Of a stretch of DNA of 6,929 nt, positions 1 through 5,591 are shown piece by piece. Location of the stretch: the NCBI GenBank assembly GCA_945861295.1, contig CAMAUF010000111.1, positions 1-6,929 of the forward strand, written 5' to 3'. The number at the start of each line of letters is the position of its first letter. Position 1 is the first letter of the stretch. The DNA is from a bacterium (GTDB lineage Bacteria > Chloroflexota > Dehalococcoidia > Tepidiformales > Tepidiformaceae). The notes beneath the pieces were generated by a model. That model had not been told where the DNA came from. It saw only the letters and a list, made by a program, of their open reading frames with translations, and did no database searches. Made by a program: the position numbers and the translations under genes.

Positions 1-83
1 GGACTGTCACAGGCGCATTCAACAGGAGCGCGGGCAACAAGCAACGAGCCGGAACCCGAGGGGCGCCGGACGCGCGATCGCGG

Positions 84-89
84 TATCTT
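84..89 (+). promoter_or_regulatory. possible -10 box of the DinB-fold gene
   Basis: TATCTT matches four of six bases of the -10 consensus and ends seven bases before the ATG at 97. That would put transcription initiation at or very near the start codon. No convincing -35 box is visible 16-18 bases upstream, so this is a weak call resting mainly on the absence of a ribosome binding site. Confidence 0.25.
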
Positions 90-96
90 CCCAGGC

Positions 97-669
97 ATGA
101 GTCAACAATTTCTCGCCTCGCTCCAGAACCGTATCCGGGCCATGAACACGCTCTGGGAACGGGCCGCCTTGGACCTCACCCTCGAACAGGTGAACCACCA
201 CGAACGCGAGGGCGTGCTGCCGCTCGCGTTCAGCTTCAGCCATGCCATGCGCGCCCAAGACCAGACGATCAGCGCGGCGTTTCTGCGCGAGCCGCCCTTG
301 TGGGACCGGGGCGGGTGGGCCGTGAAGGTCGGTGTCACGGTCGACCGGCTCGGCCGCGAGCAGAGCGTGGGCGAGATGGAGCTGCTCCGTTTCGGTGACT
401 TCGACGCCTACAGAGGGTTCCAAGCCGAGGTGATCGCGCGGACGGCCGCGGTGCTGGGCCAGCTGACGGAGGCCGACCTCGCCTACGTCCTCATGCCGCA
501 ACTGCCAGCGAACGCGTTGCAAATGTTCGCGGCGATCGTGGTCGGGCCCGGCAACCCCTTCACCAAGCTCGACGCGTTGGAGTGCTGGGTCTACCAGCAC
601 GGCCTGCGGCACATGGGCGAAGTCGAGCACGGTCGCGCGCTCGTCGGCCTAGGCGGGATGACGAGCTGA
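97..669 (+). CDS. DinB-fold (four-helix, metal-binding) protein
   Basis: The 190-residue protein fits the DinB/YfiT-like putative metalloenzyme superfamily in length and motif placement. Its members are four-helix bundles that bind a metal through three histidines, and many act as thiol-dependent transferases or have no known role. Visible candidate ligands are His49 (in FSFSHAMRAQD) and the pair His168/His172 (YQHGLRHMGE), where H-x3-H-x-GE is the usual C-terminal signature. There is no signal peptide or membrane segment, so it is probably cytoplasmic. ATG at 97 is chosen because residue 1 leads directly into the first helix. The frame is open back to base 1 but carries no other ATG. No Shine-Dalgarno is present; a TATCTT box at 84-89 lies seven bases before the ATG, which could mean a leaderless transcript. 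It is transcribed alone and converges on the antitoxin gene. The substrate cannot be inferred. Confidence 0.85.
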   Translation: MSQQFLASLQNRIRAMNTLWERAALDLTLEQVNHHEREGVLPLAFSFSHAMRAQDQTISAAFLREPPLWDRGGWAVKVGVTVDRLGREQSVGEMELLRFGDFDAYRGFQAEVIARTAAVLGQLTEADLAYVLMPQLPANALQMFAAIVVGPGNPFTKLDALECWVYQHGLRHMGEVEHGRALVGLGGMTS

Positions 670-901
670 CGGGGTTTGATTGGAGGCCTCACGGATCGGA
701 AAGGCTCGTGTGTATCGCAAGTCAGACGGGATCGCCCACCTCGTCTGCGAGGCTGTACGGGCCTACTGCTGGTTCCACCGCGTCGGGTAGGTGTGACGGA
801 GGAGCCACTCTTCAGGCGGAGGGGTAGGAGCCTTCAGCCCATCAAGGAGACTCGGCTGCGGCAGAGATGCCGGAACATGCGGTACGAGTCATTCGGCGAG
901 G
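670..901. other. convergent intergenic region without a supported gene
   Basis: This 232-base stretch separates the ends of two convergent genes. It holds a perfect 5-bp stem with a four-base loop (CCTCG TCTG CGAGG, 739-752), but no T-run follows on either strand, so it is not a clear terminator. A 26-codon GTG-started frame (710-790) has a plausible AAGG upstream but no recognisable product. The region may be gene debris or simply spacer. Confidence 0.4.
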
Positions 902-2017
902 TCATGCGTGCGTTCCTTCATGGCCCCAGCCATCGGTGACGGCTGCGGCGATGATGCGTTCGCGAATGCCGGGGAGGTGGGCGCCGAACCGTGCCCAGGT
1001 GACCTCCTTGGCGTGCGCGAGCTGGCCAATCACTATGGCGGGGTGGACGCCGACCTGCATCGCAAAGCGCTTGACCTCGGCCAACGTGAAAGCGGGCCGC
1101 TTCTGGTCGATAAACGCTTTCATTCGCTCGCTGGGGATGAGCGTCTCGACGGCGAACCGGTTCGCCTCTTGCTCGGCCGGCGGCAGGCCGGCCCCCTCGA
1201 ACGAGCTGTCGGTATCGAGGACGAGGTCGTCGCCGGCGCGGATATGTGCCACCTCGTGCAGGAGATTGTGCCAAAAGTTGTTCAGTTTCCCGAGGCGGAG
1301 CGACATCGCGATCACCGGTTGACCGTCGCTGTGCCGGAAGGTCACGGCTTCGACCCTGCTCACGGAGAGCGGCTCGACGACGACGAACCGAACGCCGTAG
1401 TGGCTGAGCACTCGGGGGACCTGGTCGACGCACTCGACCTCGAGGGCGAGGCGGCGGAGGTCGCTGGCGAGGTCTGGCAGCCTCGCCGGATCGAAGCCCG
1501 CTTCGGCGGCGACACCGTCGGCGAGAAAGCCCGCCCGGCAAAGCCAGGCCGTCTGGGCCGGCGTCCGCTCGTCGTAGGTTGCGGCCTTGCGGGCAGCAAA
1601 CGCCAGTGGCTTGGCCTCTTGGTCGAGCGAGTCGATGCGGAGAAACTGGCATGCTGCCGCCGCGAGGACTTCGGATGAGTTCGACGGCAAGATCCAACCG
1701 CGCTTGACCATCTCGCGAACCGGGACCTTCGCGAAGATGGCCGCGCGCTGCTGTCGTGCCGGTTTCGGCTCGGTCGAGTAAAGCCGATAGCGCGCATCGA
1801 GGTTCATCCAGAACTCGGCGGAGGTCCCGAACGCATCGGAGAGACCGGCCGCCATCTCCGCAGTGATGCCGCGCTTGTTGTTGATGACTTCATTGATGCT
1901 GGCGACAGAGACGCCGAGAATTTCGGCGAGATCCATCTGGCTCCATCCACGGGCTTCGAGTTCGTCGCGCAAGTGCTCGCCCGGTGGGAACACCTCTGCG
2001 GGCCGTGTCCATTCCAT
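902..2017 (-). CDS. HigA-type antitoxin fused to ImmA/IrrE (M78) metallopeptidase domain
   Basis: The 371-residue protein begins with a HigA-like XRE helix-turn-helix (about residues 13-72; GEHLRDELEARGWSQ, then the recognition segment around 36-50). A linker of about 130 residues follows, then an ImmA/IrrE zinc peptidase core. The HExxH motif is HEVAH at 254-258, and EANRFA at 284-289 supplies the likely third ligand, Glu284. Ordinary HigA antitoxins have about 100 residues; this fused form is a known longer architecture. The DNA-binding domain should repress the operon and neutralise the toxin. The protease domain may cleave a regulator or the protein itself, as ImmA does with the ICEBs1 repressor (inference). 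The start at 2017 is set by GGGGAG four bases upstream of ATG; the frame is open further upstream to 2128, but that stretch overlaps the toxin gene and reads as non-family sequence. It lies 17 bases after the toxin stop. Confidence 0.88.
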   Translation of the reverse strand: MEWTRPAEVFPPGEHLRDELEARGWSQMDLAEILGVSVASINEVINNKRGITAEMAAGLSDAFGTSAEFWMNLDARYRLYSTEPKPARQQRAAIFAKVPVREMVKRGWILPSNSSEVLAAAACQFLRIDSLDQEAKPLAFAARKAATYDERTPAQTAWLCRAGFLADGVAAEAGFDPARLPDLASDLRRLALEVECVDQVPRVLSHYGVRFVVVEPLSVSRVEAVTFRHSDGQPVIAMSLRLGKLNNFWHNLLHEVAHIRAGDDLVLDTDSSFEGAGLPPAEQEANRFAVETLIPSERMKAFIDQKRPAFTLAEVKRFAMQVGVHPAIVIGQLAHAKEVTWARFGAHLPGIRERIIAAAVTDGWGHEGTHA

Positions 2018-2034
2018 GTTTCTCCCCTCACACG

Positions 2035-2343
2035 TCACGGTTTGGTCAGTCGTCGTAGTGGTTGGAAATTTCGAGGATTCGGACGATTTTTTGTCACTCC
2101 ATCGATAACTTCCACGATGAGTCGCCACTTGCGAGTGAGTCGCATCGAGCGCTGATGGTCGCGGCCGGTCAGCTTCTCGTAGTGGAGGCCTTTATGATTG
2201 CGGAAGTCGCGCTCGTCGGTGGCGGCAAGGACGATGGCCATAGCCTTGCGGTAAGCCTTGACGACATCGCGGTCGAAGCCGCCGTCGAACCTCGCGTCGC
2301 CCCAGAGCCGGTTCAAGTCGGCGTCGCCGAACTCGACTTCCAC
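2035..2343 (-). CDS. HigB/RelE-type mRNA interferase toxin, C-terminus apparently frameshifted
   Basis: As read, this is a 102-residue protein with a GTG start. Residues 1-85 match the HigB/RelE/ParE toxin fold: a helical N-terminus (VVKAYRKAMAIVLAA), then KGLHYEKLTG with His54 and Lys57, then RSMRLTRKWRLIVEVIDG. His54 and Lys57 sit where HigB has active-site residues (from memory of the Proteus HigB structure). Toxins of this family cut mRNA on the ribosome. The last 17 residues (NRPNPRNFQPLRRLTKP) do not look like the family. Skipping one A of the run at 2087-2092 gives IVRILEISNHYDD and a stop at 2048-2046, which is the expected final strand and tail, 98 residues in total. The restored gene would end 28 bases before the antitoxin. 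It is the first gene of a toxin-antitoxin operon with no good Shine-Dalgarno of its own. It may be inactive, recoded, or a sequencing artefact. Confidence 0.82.
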   Translation of the reverse strand: MEVEFGDADLNRLWGDARFDGGFDRDVVKAYRKAMAIVLAATDERDFRNHKGLHYEKLTGRDHQRSMRLTRKWRLIVEVIDGVTKNRPNPRNFQPLRRLTKP

Positions 2344-2349
2344 TTCCCG

Positions 2350-2378
2350 AGTATCGTCCGTCGCCTAACAACGTGCAA
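2350..2378 (-). promoter_or_regulatory. candidate promoter of the toxin-antitoxin operon
   Basis: Reading the minus strand, TTGCAC (2378-2373) and GATACT (2355-2350) are separated by exactly 17 bases. They match three of six -35 and four of six -10 consensus positions. The -10 box ends six bases before the GTG start at 2343, so the transcript would be leaderless or nearly so, in keeping with the lack of a usable ribosome binding site. The antitoxin, if autoregulatory, would be expected to bind here, but I see no clear inverted repeat as operator. Confidence 0.35.
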
Positions 2379-2536
2379 GTGGCGTTGCGTCACTATCAAG
2401 ACAAGGTGGAGCCTGCGACGGTTACCTCTTGAGACAGTGAGCGTCGCCTTGGGTCTGGCGCGGGCCACGAGACTTCGGCTGGCTGCGCCCGTGTCAGTAA
2501 AGGGGCGGGAGTGGGACTGACCAGCAAGGGCGAGTC

Positions 2537-2626
2537 TGGCGGAGAGGGTGGGATTTGAACCCACGAGAGGCTTGCACCCCTACACGCTTTCCAGGCGTGC
2601 CTGTTCAACCACTCCAGCACCTCTCC
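2537..2626 (-). tRNA. tRNA-Ser (anticodon GGA), CCA encoded
   Basis: The minus strand folds as a class II tRNA. The acceptor stem GGAGAGG (2626-2620) pairs with CCTCTCC (2547-2541). The anticodon stem CACGC/GCGTG encloses the loop CTGGAAA, with anticodon GGA at 2592-2590. A long variable arm follows, and the T arm GTGGG-TTCAAAT-CCCAC is intact. The discriminator base is G at 2540, and CCA is encoded at 2539-2537. The long variable arm and GGA anticodon identify serine, reading UCC and UCU codons. A weak -10-like TACGAT lies at 2650-2645, 18 bases upstream. The 3' end faces the toxin-antitoxin operon 193 bases away. tRNA-Ser genes are common integration sites, but no integrase or repeated copy of the 3' end is visible here. 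Confidence 0.97.
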
Positions 2627-2661
2627 GCGGGGGGTTGCGCTCCCATCGTATCCATGGGCGG

Positions 2662-2687
2662 GCGCTAGGCGCACGCGCTAGGCGCCT
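2662..2687. repeat. tandem 13-bp repeat next to tRNA-Ser
   Basis: Two adjacent 13-base units (2662-2674 and 2675-2687) share the first 11 bases, GCGCTAGGCGC, and differ in the last two. They lie about 35 bases upstream of the tRNA 5' end, between the tRNA and the AT-richer cassette. The 12-mer GCTAGGCGCACG formed across the units (2664-2675) recurs at the other side of that cassette. Confidence 0.55.
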
Positions 2688-2752
2688 GCTAAGGCCTCCC
2701 TACGGTAAGAAGGTTCAACGGCACGCGTCCAGCCTATCCCCTCAGCACGGTT

Positions 2753-3079
2753 CTAGCTCGATACCAAGCCCCCTCGGGGCGACGATCGGTATATCCGCCC
2801 GGCAATTGCCTTCCACTCGTCCCGCGAAGCGGCTTTGCCCTCGAGGAAGTCCAACACGTCGGCCGGAACGCCAATTTTCTTGTACGGAGGCATGGCCGTC
2901 AGCGCGGACTCCAGCGCGCGCCAATATGATGCTTGCAGGTCTACGGCGAGTCTGTCCAAGAGACGGCATCCGTAAATGGTCTGTTCCGCGATAGACTCCG
3001 AAAGCTTGGAAGCCCACAGGGACACATCTGGATCGGAGCTTTTTGAAATGATATCACCAATGAAGTCGCTTGTTGGCAC
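2753..3079 (-). CDS. 108-residue protein of unknown function, second gene of the nucleotidyltransferase cassette
   Basis: I do not recognise a family. The protein reads as soluble and mostly helical: an N-terminal stretch with SLWASKLSESIAEQ, a middle helix GCRLLDRLAVDLQASYWRALESALTAM (about residues 37-63), then KKIGVPADVLDFLEGK and DEWKAIAGRIYRS. No HEPN R-x4-6-H motif, helix-turn-helix, signal peptide or membrane segment is seen. The GTG start at 3079 is supported by GAGG seven bases upstream, in a purine-rich leader (GAGAGGAAGTTAA). It follows the nucleotidyltransferase stop by 30 bases in the same direction and shares its lower GC, so the two genes very probably form one operon and arrived together. 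It could be a partner, inhibitor or substrate of the nucleotidyltransferase, but that is context only. Confidence 0.72.
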   Translation of the reverse strand: MPTSDFIGDIISKSSDPDVSLWASKLSESIAEQTIYGCRLLDRLAVDLQASYWRALESALTAMPPYKKIGVPADVLDFLEGKAASRDEWKAIAGRIYRSSPRGGLVSS

Positions 3080-3109
3080 TTAACTTCCTCTCTTTCCACT
3101 AAGTGAGAC

Positions 3110-4192
3110 TCAAAACAGACCGAAACTCCGCGTCAGGGAAGCAAGGTACGGATCATCGAAAAAAATTTGCTCCAATCCTTCCTGAATGTCATCTGTTATT
3201 TTCTCAACACGCATGCGAAGATTACTAGACTGATGATCGGCATCTGGAAATCCGTTCTTGATGAGACTCTTATCCTGCTCTGAAGCCATGCAACTTACAA
3301 ACGAACAATAAGCACGGAGAACTCGGACTAGTGCCGCTTGCCCGTCGCTGCCTAGCTTTTCGTGGAGGGCCATTAATCTGTCCAGTGGCGTCTGATCGCA
3401 CTGGCTAGCAATATGCTCCTGTATACGCTCGCTGAGACGTCTCTCGTCATCAGCTAGATAACTAGCAGTCAGCCCTGTGGCGAACGTGCCGGCGAACAGA
3501 ATCTTGCGGGACGTAAGGAGCTTCACCCTTCGTAAATGTGAAGCCTCCCTGCCATCCATCCACTGTTTTGCGGCGTAATCTACTGTGATGGTTCTCCAAT
3601 AACGCATCAGATCATTCAGAAAGAACCGAGGTACACGATTCCTTACTTGATCTGTGTTCTGCTTACCATAATCTGAACAGTATCTCTGAAGAATTCTATC
3701 TATGGTCGACCGACGGACATCCGGATTCAGAGCAGACACGGACTCCGTGATAAGAAGCATCCGCCGAGTCGCGTTTGGATACGAGTCGGTATCGAGACCT
3801 ACACGTCCATAAAGCTCGGTGGCGATGGCAAAGTCTCCGAAGAGGCCTGTCGCTCCTGGCGGCTCCAGTTGAAGTTCCCTCGCCGCGTCTCGGACGTGAA
3901 GCCGGAGCTGACTAATGTAATCGGCGTCAACGTCGGATTGAACGAGAATCAGGAAATCGCAATCCGATCCAGGGGTGAGTTCCTGCCTTCCAAATGAGCC
4001 GCAGAGTACGACATCGATGCCCTCAGGGACGTCGCTTCCAATCTTATCGCGAATCAGCTTTTGGAGGTCCGCTAGCTTTTTTGCCGTGAACGTGCCAGCG
4101 TCCGTTAAGGCCGTCACGTCGATGTCATGCTGTTGAGCAACAGCCATCACGTGCGCGGCGCCCGCCGCAAATCGGGATGCGTCTGGGCTCAC
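3110..4192 (-). CDS. GlnD/DUF294-like nucleotidyltransferase
   Basis: With the GTG start at 4192 the protein has 360 residues. The nucleotidyltransferase core is clear: CGSFGRQELTPGSDCDFLIL around residues 64-83 has the G-S signature (65-66) and the paired metal-binding aspartates Asp77 and Asp79, in the style of GlnD uridylyltransferases and DUF294 proteins. The rest is helical, with a conserved-looking block RVPRFFLNDLMRYWRTITVD (186-205) and SRKILFAGTF further on. No HD, ACT or CBS domain follows, so it is not GlnD itself. The acceptor (protein, RNA or small molecule) cannot be told. The frame stays open to an ATG at 4306, but those 38 extra codons are GC-rich, look non-conserved and have only a poorly spaced GAGG. 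GTG at 4192 has AGGGG eight bases upstream. It is the first gene of a two-gene cassette of lower GC than its neighbours. Confidence 0.8.
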   Translation of the reverse strand: MSPDASRFAAGAAHVMAVAQQHDIDVTALTDAGTFTAKKLADLQKLIRDKIGSDVPEGIDVVLCGSFGRQELTPGSDCDFLILVQSDVDADYISQLRLHVRDAARELQLEPPGATGLFGDFAIATELYGRVGLDTDSYPNATRRMLLITESVSALNPDVRRSTIDRILQRYCSDYGKQNTDQVRNRVPRFFLNDLMRYWRTITVDYAAKQWMDGREASHLRRVKLLTSRKILFAGTFATGLTASYLADDERRLSERIQEHIASQCDQTPLDRLMALHEKLGSDGQAALVRVLRAYCSFVSCMASEQDKSLIKNGFPDADHQSSNLRMRVEKITDDIQEGLEQIFFDDPYLASLTRSFGLF

Positions 4193-4344
4193 GGCGTGTT
4201 CCCCTGCCGCCGGACTTGCTCGAAGGTCGAATCTCGCACGGCGCACCATAGGCCGCCGACGGTTGCCGGCGCAAGCTCCTGTTTGCGTTGGGCGCTGCAA
4301 GTTCATATCCTCGACCGTAACAGAACGGATGTGCTATATCAAGG

Positions 4345-4356
4345 GCTAGGCGCACG
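4345..4356. repeat. 12-bp direct repeat, right copy
   Basis: GCTAGGCGCACG here is identical to 2664-2675 in the same orientation. The two copies bracket the AT-richer nucleotidyltransferase cassette, just outside the tRNA-Ser promoter region on one side and just past the CoA-transferase stop on the other. A 12-base match is not rare by chance in a GC-rich window of this size, so position is the main argument. Confidence 0.4.
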
Positions 4357-4361
4357 TCGCC

Positions 4362-4381
4362 TCAACCCACCCCTGGGTTGA
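4362..4381 (-). terminator. hairpin at the 3' end of the CoA-transferase operon
   Basis: An 8-bp perfect stem (TCAACCCA with TGGGTTGA) closes a four-base loop and includes the last codons and the TGA stop of the downstream CoA-transferase gene. There is no T-run after it on the minus strand, so it is not a standard intrinsic terminator. It may stabilise the 3' end of the mRNA or weakly terminate it. Confidence 0.35.
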
Positions 4382-5591
4382 TCGGCGCGTCCGCGATGAT
4401 GCCGGCGGCCGCGAGCTCCGCGAGTTCGGCCTCGTCCAGCCCCAACAGCTCGGACAACACCTCACGCGTGTGCTCGCCAAACAGCGGGGCATGGCGGCGG
4501 AGGTGCGGGTTCGCCTCCGCTAGACGCCAGACGACGCCGTGCTGCCGGAACGTCGCCGTCCGCGGGTGGGGCAAGCGCACCCAGAAGCCGCGATGGTTCA
4601 GTTGCGGGTCGTCGTGGACGGCGACGGTGTCGAGGACGCGCCCGGCCGGCACCCCGGACTCCTGCAGCCGGACCATTGCGGCCTGCGGCGCTTGCGCGGA
4701 CGACCAGGCCTCGATAGCGGCGTCGAGTTCGTCGTGGCGTGCCCTGCGCACGGCGAGGTCGAGCCCGGAGAGGTCGTCGCGCCCAATGATGCTGGCGAGC
4801 GTGGCCCATTCGGCGTCGCTCGTGCAGGAAACGGCGAGCCATTGGTCGATACCGGCGGCCCGGTAGACGCCCTGGGGCGCCCACCGCGGCGATCGGTTCC
4901 CATGATGCACCGGGTCCTCGCCGCGAAGCGACGCGGCCACGTATGCCTCGCCGATCATCGCGGCCATGCCTTCGCGCTGCGCGAGGTCGATGACACAGCC
5001 CTTGCCGGTGCGTTGGCGCTGGATCAGTGCGAGCGCCACGGCGCCAGCCGCCCCGATGCCGCCGACGGGGTCGCCGTAGGAGATGCCCGTCTTCATCGGG
5101 ATGCCGTCGCCGTAGCCGGTCAGCGAAGCGAGCCCACCGAGCTGTTCGATGATCGGGCCGAAGCCGACGCTGTCGCGGTCGGCGCCGGTCTTGCCGAAGC
5201 CAGCCATGCTGACCAGGATGATGCTCGGGCTCTGCTTTCGAAGCACGTCGTAGCCCAGGCCCAGCTTGTCGAGGACGTCGGCACGGTAGTTCTCGATGAC
5301 AACGTCGGCAGTGGGGACGAGGTCGAGGAAGAGTTGGCGCCCCCGCGCTTGCGCGAGGTCCAGCGTGACCGATTTCTTGTCGCGGTTGTATTCGTTGAAG
5401 TAGTAGGAGGAGTTCCAGGGGTCTTCGACGCCGGGCTGTGGGATGAGCGTGCGGATGTTGTCCCAGGCGCGGGGCGATTCAATCTTGAGGACCTCTGCGC
5501 CCATTTCCGCAAGGAGCTTGGTGGTGAACGGTCCGGCCCACATCATGGTCAGGTCGAGGACGCGGATGCCGGCGAGCGGGAGCTTCTTCAT
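4362..5591 (-). CDS. family III (CaiB/BaiF) CoA-transferase, catalytic subunit
   Basis: The 409-residue protein has the normal family length. It opens with LAGIRVLDLTMMWAGPFTTKLLAEMGAEVLKIESP, the nucleotide-binding Rossmann start of the family. It continues with YNRDKKSVTLDL, VVIENYRADVLDKLGLGYD and TGISYGDPVGGIGAAGA. Asp174 in the YGD motif aligns with the catalytic Asp (Asp169 in formyl-CoA transferase) that forms the acyl-enzyme anhydride. The block GNRSPRWAPQGVYRAAG (231-247) recalls the benzylsuccinate CoA-transferase BbsF type. It would move CoA between carboxylic acids in the cytoplasm; the acids are unknown. The start at 5591 is chosen because ATG overlaps the upstream stop as ATGA and GGGGAG lies seven bases before it. 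Translation is therefore coupled to the partner gene, which suggests a 1:1 complex. Confidence 0.92.
   Translation of the reverse strand: MKKLPLAGIRVLDLTMMWAGPFTTKLLAEMGAEVLKIESPRAWDNIRTLIPQPGVEDPWNSSYYFNEYNRDKKSVTLDLAQARGRQLFLDLVPTADVVIENYRADVLDKLGLGYDVLRKQSPSIILVSMAGFGKTGADRDSVGFGPIIEQLGGLASLTGYGDGIPMKTGISYGDPVGGIGAAGAVALALIQRQRTGKGCVIDLAQREGMAAMIGEAYVAASLRGEDPVHHGNRSPRWAPQGVYRAAGIDQWLAVSCTSDAEWATLASIIGRDDLSGLDLAVRRARHDELDAAIEAWSSAQAPQAAMVRLQESGVPAGRVLDTVAVHDDPQLNHRGFWVRLPHPRTATFRQHGVVWRLAEANPHLRRHAPLFGEHTREVLSELLGLDEAELAELAAAGIIADAPINPGVG

Noticed and set aside
739..752. Perfect 5-bp hairpin between the convergent DinB and antitoxin genes
   Set aside because: The stem is short and no T-run follows on either strand, so terminator function cannot be supported.
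710..790. 26-codon GTG frame (VYRKSDGIAHLVCEAVRAYC...) after an AAGG box
   Set aside because: It has plausible composition and a possible ribosome binding site, but it is too short, has no recognisable family and no supporting context.
908..1678. Plus-strand open frame of about 256 codons opposite the antitoxin
   Set aside because: It is antisense to a gene with clear helix-turn-helix and HExxH motifs; the sequence is a GC-driven shadow.
2493..2521. Inverted repeat GTCAGT...ACTGAC just downstream of tRNA-Ser as a tRNA terminator
   Set aside because: Six base pairs with a loop of about 17 bases and no T-run; too weak.
2537..2626. tRNA-Ser 3' end as an attachment site for an integrated element
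   Set aside because: No second copy of the tRNA 3' segment and no integrase gene occur in the window.
2753..3079. Small cassette protein as a HEPN partner of the nucleotidyltransferase (MNT/HEPN toxin-antitoxin)
   Set aside because: No R-x4-6-H motif is present, and the nucleotidyltransferase is far larger than minimal MNT antitoxins.
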